Shown here: positions 1 through 4,457 of the stretch, piece by piece
Layout: each line of letters begins with the position of its first letter
Position numbering within the stretch: position 1 is the stretch's first letter
NCBI GenBank assembly: GCA_964394625.1
Contig: CAYMYK010000174.1
Span: 1-6,422 of the forward strand
From: JAUVYV01 sp964394625
GTDB taxonomy: Bacteria; Planctomycetota; Phycisphaerae; Sedimentisphaerales; Anaerobacaceae
DNA length: 6,422 nt
Direction of reading: 5' to 3'
Program-made: the position numbers and the translations under genes
The notes under the pieces: model-generated
Database searches by the model: none
What the model saw: the letters and a program-made list of their open reading frames with translations, nothing else
What the model was told of the DNA's origin: nothing

Positions 1-8
1 GCACTCAT

Positions 9-66
9 GGAGCATTTTGGGTGTGGGTGTTCCTGGGAACCTCAGTATGATGCTCCTTATTTTTTT
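9..66 (+). terminator. Rho-independent terminator of a gene left of the window
   Basis: A 7-bp inverted repeat, GGAGCAT at 9-15 and ATGCTCC at 50-56, encloses an inner hairpin (GTTC 29-32 with GAAC 37-40, extended by 25-27 with 41-43 around a one-base bulge). It is followed at once by TTATTTTTTT at 57-66. A stem plus T-tract is the classic intrinsic terminator form on the + strand. No gene body for it is in the window, so it should end transcription arriving from the left and separate that unit from the PFOR gene. The long, compound stem makes it less canonical than a short GC-rich hairpin. Confidence 0.65.
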
Positions 67-117
67 GCGCATAAAGGGCTTTGCGAGCCGGCCCGGTCAA
101 ATCCTGGAAAATTTACA

Positions 118-146
118 TTGTCCCAAAGGCGGGAAAGCTGTATAAA
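118..146 (+). promoter_or_regulatory. Candidate sigma-70-type promoter of the PFOR gene
   Basis: TTGTCC at 118-123 (4 of 6 matches to TTGACA) and TATAAA at 141-146 (5 of 6 to TATAAT) are separated by an optimal 17 bp. It lies just after the upstream terminator and would start RNA near 153, giving a leader of about 127 nt before the PFOR start codon. No other pair of boxes in 67-279 fits as well. That RNA starts here is inferred from consensus only. Confidence 0.5.
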
Positions 147-150
147 CAGC
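137..150. promoter_or_regulatory. Perfect dyad over the PFOR -10 box, possible operator
   Basis: GCTGT at 137-141 and ACAGC at 146-150 are perfect inverted repeats around ATAA, so the 14-bp dyad is centred on the -10 hexamer. A second short dyad, TCCC 121-124 with GGGA 131-134, lies in the -35/spacer region. A repressor bound here would block RNA polymerase. I do not recognise the motif; it does not match the Rex-type TTGTGA-N6-TCACAA operator. Short dyads of this length occur by chance, so this is only a candidate. Confidence 0.28.
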
Positions 151-161
151 AATTTTAGGGT

Positions 162-212
162 GCGCGCAATATCGCGCGAAGGCGTGTCTGCCGACGGGAT
201 GTTTTCCCCGGC
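162..212 (+). other. Two hairpins in the PFOR 5' leader
   Basis: The first hairpin pairs GCGCG at 162-166 with CGCGC at 173-177 around a 6-nt loop. The second pairs GCCG 190-193 with CGGC 209-212 and GGGA 196-199 with TCCC 205-208, leaving a 2-nt bulge (AC, 194-195) and a 5-nt loop. Neither is followed by a T-tract, so they are not terminators. They do not cover the ribosome site at 264-270. They could stabilise the mRNA or form part of a leader regulator; no known riboswitch class is recognised. Confidence 0.35.
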
Positions 213-279
213 GGCTAAGTGCACGGGTTGGGAAGCTTAAGCAATTGTAAATCCTGGTTTTAAGAAAGGTTGAAGAATT

Positions 280-3200
280 ATGACTCGCAAAATGGTTACG
301 ATAGACGGTAACACGGCCGTTGCACATGTTGCTCACGCCACAAATGAGGTAATTGCCATATATCCGATTACGCCAAGCTCGTCTATGGGTGAGATGGCAG
401 ATGCGAAGTCGGCTAAGGGCGAAACGAATATCTGGGGAACGGTCCCTTCGGTGACGGAGATGCAGTCCGAAGGCGGTGCTTCGGGGGCAGTACACGGTGC
501 CCTGGCGACCGGCGCTCTGACGACGACGTTTACGGCCTCTCAGGGTCTGCTGCTGATGATACCGAATATGTACAAGATAGCCGGCGAGCTTTTGCCCACG
601 GTCTTTCACGTATCGGCCCGGTCACTGGCCTGTCAGGCGCTTTCGATATTCGGCGACCATTCGGATGTGATGGCGTGTCGGCAGACTGGTTTTGGAATGG
701 TTTGCTCTTGCAGCATTCAGGAGGTTATGGATTTTGCGCTGATAGCCCAGCAGGCGACCCTGGCCTCGCGGGTGCCTTTCCTGCATTTTTTCGACGGGTT
801 CAGGAGCAGCCACGAGGTTCAGAAGGTCGAGGAGCTGACAAAAGATGATATGCGGGCGATGATAGATGATGATTTAGTAACCCAGGCCAGGGCCAGGGCG
901 CTGTGTCCGGACAGGCCGATGATTTGCGGCACCGCGCAGAACCCGGATGTGTTTTTCCAGGGCAGAGAGACGGTCAACAAGTATTATCTTGCAACGCCCA
1001 AAATCGTGCAGGAGACGATGGACAAGTTCGCAAAAATCGTCGGGCGCAGCTATCATTTGTTTGACTACGTCGGCGCCGAAGATGCGGAGAAGATAATCGT
1101 CATTATGAGTTCCGGCGCCGAAACCGCTCATGAGACGGTTGAGTACCTGGCATCGAAGGGCGAAAAGGCAGGGCTTGTGAAGGTTCGGCTTTTCAGGCCT
1201 TTCAGTATCGAGCACTTTATCAACGCCCTTCCGAAGAGCGTCAAAAGAATAGCGGTTCTTGACAGGACCAAGGAGCCGGGTTCTTTGGGCGAGCCGCTGT
1301 ATCTGGATGTGCGGACGGCTATCGGTGAGGCGATGGCGGCGGGTCGGTCGCCGTTTGAAAAGTATCCTGTGATTGTCGGCGGCAGGTATGGGCTTGGCTC
1401 GAAGGAATTTACGCCCGCGATGGTCAAGGCGGTCTTCGACAACCTCGACGCCGCCGAGCCGAAGAATCACTTCACTGTGGGCATCATCGATGATGTAACC
1501 AATACAAGTTTAGACGTTGACGAGTCATTTGATGTTTCCGACAAGGGCTTCTATTCGGCTATGTTCTACGGGCTTGGCTCGGACGGCACGGTAGGCGCAA
1601 ACAAAAACTCAATCAAAATCATCGGAGAGCTTACAGACAACTATGCCCAGGGCTACTTTGTTTATGATTCGAGGAAGGCCGGCGCCATTACCATATCGCA
1701 TCTGAGGTGCGGCGAGAAGCTAATCAGACGGCCTTACTTGGTGAACAGGGCCGATTTTGTCGCCTGTCACAACCCGAGTTTCTTAGAGAGGTACGATATG
1801 CTCTCGGCGGCAAAGAACGGCGCAACGTTTCTTCTGACGAGCATGCACGACGCCGATGAGGTTTGGGATACGCTGCCGCAGGAGGTGCAGAAGCAAATCA
1901 TCGATAAGAAGCTGAAGTTTTATGTTATTGATGCGATTTCGCTTGCCCAGGAGCTTGGTTTGGGGGCGAGAATCAACGTGATTATGCAGACGGCGTTTTT
2001 CAAAATCAGCAAAATCATACCGCTTGACACAGCCGTCGAGGCGATAAAGGATGCGATTGCGAAGACCTACGGCAAGAAGGGCGAAAAGGTCGTTCAGATG
2101 AATTTGGCCGGCGTTGACGGTGCGCTTGACAAGGTCTTCGAGGTCAAGGTCCCCGGCAAGGTGACGAGCAAGCTCAAGATGCGTGCGGCGGTGCCGGCCG
2201 ATGCACCCGATTTTGTCAAAGAGGTAACCGCCGAGCTGATGGCGCTTCGCGGAGATAAGGTGCCAGTCAGCAAGATGCCGGCGGACGGCAAGTGGCCCCT
2301 GGGGACAACCGCATTCGAGAAACGAAATATCGCCGTGAACATTCCGGTCTGGCAGCCGGATGTCTGTATTCAGTGCGGCACCTGCTCGTTGGTTTGCCCG
2401 CACGCAACTATCAGGATAAAGGCATACGACGGCAAATACCTTGAAAAAGCACCGGAGCATTTCAAGAGCGCCGATGCAAAGGGCAGGGATTTTGCCGGTA
2501 TGAAATTCACGGTTCAGGTTGCACCCGAGGACTGCACCGGCTGTGGGGCCTGTGTGCTGAGCTGCCCGGCCAAGGAAAAGGATAAGAACGGCCAGCCCAC
2601 GGGCCGAAAGGCAATCAATATGGCGCTTCAGGAGCCGCTGCGTGCGCAGGAGCGAGAGAATTATGCCTATTTTTTGTCCATTCCGAATACCGACCCGAAG
2701 CTGTTCAAGAGAAACAGCGTAAAGGGCAGTCAGTTGGTTATGCCGTTGTTTCAGTATTCGGGCGCCTGTGCCGGCTGCGGCGAGACGCCTTACGTCAAGC
2801 TGCTGACGCAGTTGTTCGGCGACAGGGCGATGATAGGCAATGCGACCGGCTGTTCGTCGATTTACGGCGGGAATCTGCCTACAACACCCTACGCCGCCAG
2901 AGAGGACGGCAGAGGGCCCGTCTGGAGCAACAGCTTGTTCGAGGACAACGCCGAGTTTGCGATGGGGATGCGTCTTACCGTTGACAGATTCAAACAGATG
3001 GCCCTTGAGCTGTTAGGCAAAGCGGCGGCAAAGGGCTGTGTTGACAGTTCTCTTGCAGAACAGCTCAAGGCCGCAACATTAGCCAACGACCCGGCACAGC
3101 AGGCAATCGAGGAGCAAAGGGTAAGGGTGGCCGAGCTGAAGCGGCAGTGCGAGAAGAGCGGCTGTGCCGAATGCAGGCAGCTTTTGAGCGTTGCGGATTA

Positions 3201-3870
3201 TTTAGTACGCAAGAGCGTCTGGGCCCTTGGCGGTGACGGCTGGGCGTACGATATCGATTACGGCGGGCTGGACCACGTGCTGGCAAGCGGCGCGGATGTC
3301 AACGTTCTTGTATTAGATACCGAGGTCTATTCGAATACGGGCGGTCAGATGTCGAAATCGACACCGAGGGCGGCTGTGGCCAAGTTCGCCGCCGGCGGCA
3401 AGCCCGCTGAGAAAAAAAATCTCGGACTGCTCGCTATGACCTACGGGAGCATCTACGTTGCCAAGGTTGCATTGGGCGCCAACAGCAATCAGACGGTGAA
3501 GGCGTTTGCAGAGGCCGAGAGCTATCCGGGACCTTCGCTGATAATTGCATACTCACACTGTATAGCACACGGCATCAATATGACCGCGGGCTGCGAGGAG
3601 CAGAAGAAGGCGGTGGCGTGCGGGCACTGGCCTTTGTACAGGTTCGACCCGAGATTGAAAGAGCAGGGCAAGAATCCTCTTCAGCTCGACTCGAAGGCGC
3701 CGACAATCGGATTTGACGAGTATGCGTACGGGGAGAACAGGTTTCGGACGCTTCGTCAATCGCAGCCGGAGCAGGCCGAGCGGCTTATGAAGCTGGCAAA
3801 GGCCGATGCGGTGCACCGGTATGCCCTGATGGAGCAGCTTTCAAAGCTCAAGTGCGAGGACGACGGTTGA
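280..3870 (+). CDS. nifJ: Pyruvate:ferredoxin (flavodoxin) oxidoreductase, single-chain, complete
   Basis: Cytoplasmic enzyme (EC 1.2.7.1) that converts pyruvate and CoA to acetyl-CoA and CO2 while reducing ferredoxin or flavodoxin. The 1196-aa chain has the full homodimeric PFOR domain order. Domain I carries YPITPSS at 28-34 (Thr31), Glu64 and Arg114, the pyruvate/TPP pocket residues of the Desulfovibrio africanus enzyme. Domains II and III follow (about 260-630). A two-cluster ferredoxin domain has Cys696/699/702/706 and Cys752/755/758/762. The TPP domain has the proximal-cluster cysteines 830, 833, 858 and 1094, Glu835, and the TPP/Mg motif from GDG at 985-987 to Asn1019-Thr1020. The start is supported by the family-typical MTRKMVTIDGN N-terminus and by GAAAGGT at 264-270. 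The chain ends about where the D. africanus C-terminal domain VII would begin, so that extension is missing. An unusual CX4CX2C (Cys957/962/965) lies in the helical linker. A substrate other than pyruvate is possible but less likely given conserved pocket residues. The gene appears to be its own transcription unit. Confidence 0.97.
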   Translation: MTRKMVTIDGNTAVAHVAHATNEVIAIYPITPSSSMGEMADAKSAKGETNIWGTVPSVTEMQSEGGASGAVHGALATGALTTTFTASQGLLLMIPNMYKIAGELLPTVFHVSARSLACQALSIFGDHSDVMACRQTGFGMVCSCSIQEVMDFALIAQQATLASRVPFLHFFDGFRSSHEVQKVEELTKDDMRAMIDDDLVTQARARALCPDRPMICGTAQNPDVFFQGRETVNKYYLATPKIVQETMDKFAKIVGRSYHLFDYVGAEDAEKIIVIMSSGAETAHETVEYLASKGEKAGLVKVRLFRPFSIEHFINALPKSVKRIAVLDRTKEPGSLGEPLYLDVRTAIGEAMAAGRSPFEKYPVIVGGRYGLGSKEFTPAMVKAVFDNLDAAEPKNHFTVGIIDDVTNTSLDVDESFDVSDKGFYSAMFYGLGSDGTVGANKNSIKIIGELTDNYAQGYFVYDSRKAGAITISHLRCGEKLIRRPYLVNRADFVACHNPSFLERYDMLSAAKNGATFLLTSMHDADEVWDTLPQEVQKQIIDKKLKFYVIDAISLAQELGLGARINVIMQTAFFKISKIIPLDTAVEAIKDAIAKTYGKKGEKVVQMNLAGVDGALDKVFEVKVPGKVTSKLKMRAAVPADAPDFVKEVTAELMALRGDKVPVSKMPADGKWPLGTTAFEKRNIAVNIPVWQPDVCIQCGTCSLVCPHATIRIKAYDGKYLEKAPEHFKSADAKGRDFAGMKFTVQVAPEDCTGCGACVLSCPAKEKDKNGQPTGRKAINMALQEPLRAQERENYAYFLSIPNTDPKLFKRNSVKGSQLVMPLFQYSGACAGCGETPYVKLLTQLFGDRAMIGNATGCSSIYGGNLPTTPYAAREDGRGPVWSNSLFEDNAEFAMGMRLTVDRFKQMALELLGKAAAKGCVDSSLAEQLKAATLANDPAQQAIEEQRVRVAELKRQCEKSGCAECRQLLSVADYLVRKSVWALGGDGWAYDIDYGGLDHVLASGADVNVLVLDTEVYSNTGGQMSKSTPRAAVAKFAAGGKPAEKKNLGLLAMTYGSIYVAKVALGANSNQTVKAFAEAESYPGPSLIIAYSHCIAHGINMTAGCEEQKKAVACGHWPLYRFDPRLKEQGKNPLQLDSKAPTIGFDEYAYGENRFRTLRQSQPEQAERLMKLAKADAVHRYALMEQLSKLKCEDDG

Positions 3871-3887
3871 TACGCGGCCGTTTCGTC
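3859..3887 (+). other. Hairpin spanning the PFOR stop codon
   Basis: GACGACGG at 3859-3866 pairs with CCGT 3878-3881 and CGTC 3884-3887, leaving a TT bulge; the TGA stop (3868-3870) sits in the 11-nt loop. No T-tract follows, so it is not a normal intrinsic terminator. It may be incidental or may mark the 3' end of the mRNA. Confidence 0.25.
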
Positions 3888-3914
3888 GAATGATTGAGCG
3901 TGGTATCGAGAGCC

Positions 3915-3963
3915 GCCGGCCTATATGGGTTTGAACCGGTTTTTTCCGATTGTGCAGGCCGGC
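3915..3963. repeat. 8-bp GC-rich inverted repeat downstream of PFOR
   Basis: GCCGGCCT at 3915-3922 and AGGCCGGC at 3956-3963 are perfect inverted repeats with a 33-nt loop. The loop includes GGTTTGAACC (3928-3937) and a T6 run at 3940-3945. In RNA this could form the 3' end structure of the PFOR transcript. It lacks a trailing T-tract on either strand, so a rho-independent terminator is not shown. It is the best candidate for a transcript end between PFOR and the next promoter. Confidence 0.4.
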
Positions 3964-3968
3964 ACGCC

Positions 3969-4026
3969 AAAAAAAAAGCAGAAAATAAAAAAAATGGCTT
4001 GACAAGGCACAGGATGCCTTTATAAG
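3969..4026 (+). promoter_or_regulatory. Strong sigma-70-type promoter with UP-like A-tracts
   Basis: TTGACA at 3999-4004 is a perfect -35 box and TATAAG at 4021-4026 matches the -10 box at 5 of 6 positions, with a 16-bp spacer. Directly upstream are an A9 tract (3969-3977) and an A8 tract (3987-3994), placed where UP elements contact the polymerase alpha subunit. RNA should start near 4033. The only downstream genes on this strand are the small candidate ORF and the secreted hydrolase, so this is probably the promoter of that unit, at the price of a leader of about 425 nt. Confidence 0.62.
4004..4020. promoter_or_regulatory. Perfect dyad filling the promoter spacer, candidate operator
   Basis: AAGGCA at 4004-4009 and TGCCTT at 4015-4020 are perfect inverted repeats around a 5-bp centre (CAGGA). 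The 17-bp dyad fits exactly between the -35 and -10 boxes, sharing the last base of the -35. This is a usual position for a repressor site or for a MerR-type activator that distorts the spacer, though 16 bp is shorter than MerR spacers (19-20 bp). The binding protein is unknown and no regulator gene is in the window. Confidence 0.4.
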
Positions 4027-4151
4027 TGACATCAGTTTAGAAGAGGAGTCGCACTCGGTTTTCTTACCCGGTGGACCTCAGACGAACGCTCGCAGCGTGC
4101 AAATGAAAGCCGTTGCGCGGTGTATCTGTGAATTCCTCACGGAGGCGGAAT

Positions 4152-4319
4152 ATGAGCCATATAAGGAAAGGTAGATGGCGGAGCCGAGGGGGAGGGTACA
4201 GGAGGGGGATTGTCGCTCCAACGCAGGGCAGGCAATCATTTCTCGATTTTCAGCGCTTCAATCGCCGCCGGGGACAATCACGCGCTTGGTGCGTGGTAAA
4301 CATAAGGGGCCATGTGTAA
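4152..4319 (+). CDS. Possible small Arg-rich protein or leader peptide (55 aa)
   Basis: I do not recognise this protein. An ATG at 4152 is preceded by GGAGG at 4141-4145 with a 6-nt spacer, an excellent ribosome site, and lies about 120 nt after the predicted RNA start. The frame stays open for 55 codons to TAA at 4317-4319. The product is very basic: 13 Arg, 1 Lys and only 1 Asp, starting MSHIRKGRWRSRGGGY, with no signal peptide or membrane segment. A TTG start at 4113 would add 13 residues but lacks a good ribosome site. If real it could be a nucleic-acid-binding small protein or a leader ORF for the hydrolase gene 138 bp downstream. Against it: Arg/Gly richness is what G-rich purine DNA gives in any frame, and the region also has RNA-like pairings. 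Comparison of relatives for synonymous change would decide. Confidence 0.3.
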   Translation: MSHIRKGRWRSRGGGYRRGIVAPTQGRQSFLDFQRFNRRRGQSRAWCVVNIRGHV

Positions 4320-4337
4320 GTTTTGTAAAGATTTAAC

Positions 4338-4397
4338 ATGCCGGTGAAAGGAGGTGGAAAAAGCAGAGGAGAAGTGAAGAGGATTTTTTTCAAGTAG
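4338..4397 (+). other. Purine-rich stretch with anti-SD match and a mini-ORF
   Basis: AAAGGAGGTG at 4347-4356 is a perfect 10-base complement of the usual 16S rRNA 3' end, yet no long reading frame begins after it. A 19-codon frame (ATG 4338, stop TAG 4395) runs through it, and a nested GTG at 4374 gives only seven codons (MKRIFFK) before the same stop. It may be a translated mini-ORF, a ribosome standby site, the remnant of a decayed gene start, or chance in purine-rich DNA. Confidence 0.22.
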
Positions 4398-4445
4398 TCC
4401 TGATGTTATTTGTTTTGTAGAAATTTCAATTAGAGCGGATTTTTC

Positions 4446-4451
4446 AGGAGG
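4446..4451 (+). promoter_or_regulatory. Ribosome binding site of the secreted hydrolase
   Basis: AGGAGG lies 6 nt before the ATG at 4458. It fixes that ATG as the start, which also places a complete signal peptide at the N-terminus. Confidence 0.85.
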
Positions 4452-4457
4452 TTTATT

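Larger units (their letters stand above)
4033..4457 (+). other. Long 5' leader upstream of the secreted hydrolase
   Basis: About 425 nt separate the predicted RNA start from the hydrolase ATG, much longer than needed for a ribosome site. Visible structure: hairpin ACGCT 4086-4090 / AGCGT 4094-4098 with a 3-nt loop; a long-range 7-bp pairing GATTGTC 4208-4214 / GACAATC 4273-4279 enclosing CGATT 4244-4248 / AATCG 4260-4264; hairpin CACGC 4279-4283 / GCGTG 4291-4295; a G-rich stretch at 4188-4208; and a purine-rich stretch 4343-4383 ending in T7 (4384-4390). Pairings at 4279 overlap by one base. I recognise no known riboswitch. Part may encode a small protein (4152-4319). Confidence 0.4.

Noticed and set aside
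7..240. 77-aa + strand ORF upstream of PFOR
   Set aside because: It runs through the terminator stem, T-tract and the PFOR promoter, has no ribosome site and no recognisable protein pattern.
97..609. 170-aa - strand ORF overlapping the PFOR start
   Set aside because: Most of it is antisense to clearly coding PFOR sequence; the composition (Arg/His-rich) is that of a shadow frame.
3928..3945. GGTTTGAACC plus T6 as the PFOR terminator
   Set aside because: The stem has four pairs with a two-base loop, or three with four, which is too weak; the T run instead lies within the loop of the 3915-3963 repeat.
3841..4032. 63-aa - strand ORF after PFOR
   Set aside because: It starts inside antisense PFOR and its Phe/Lys stretches come from reading the A-tracts of the UP-like region backwards; no ribosome site seen.
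4188..4208. G-quadruplex in the leader
   Set aside because: Runs of 5, 3, 2 and 5 G allow only a weak two-tetrad form; too little to call a feature by itself.
4384..4390. T7 run as an intrinsic terminator in the leader
   Set aside because: The preceding 40 bases are almost all purines and cannot form a stem.
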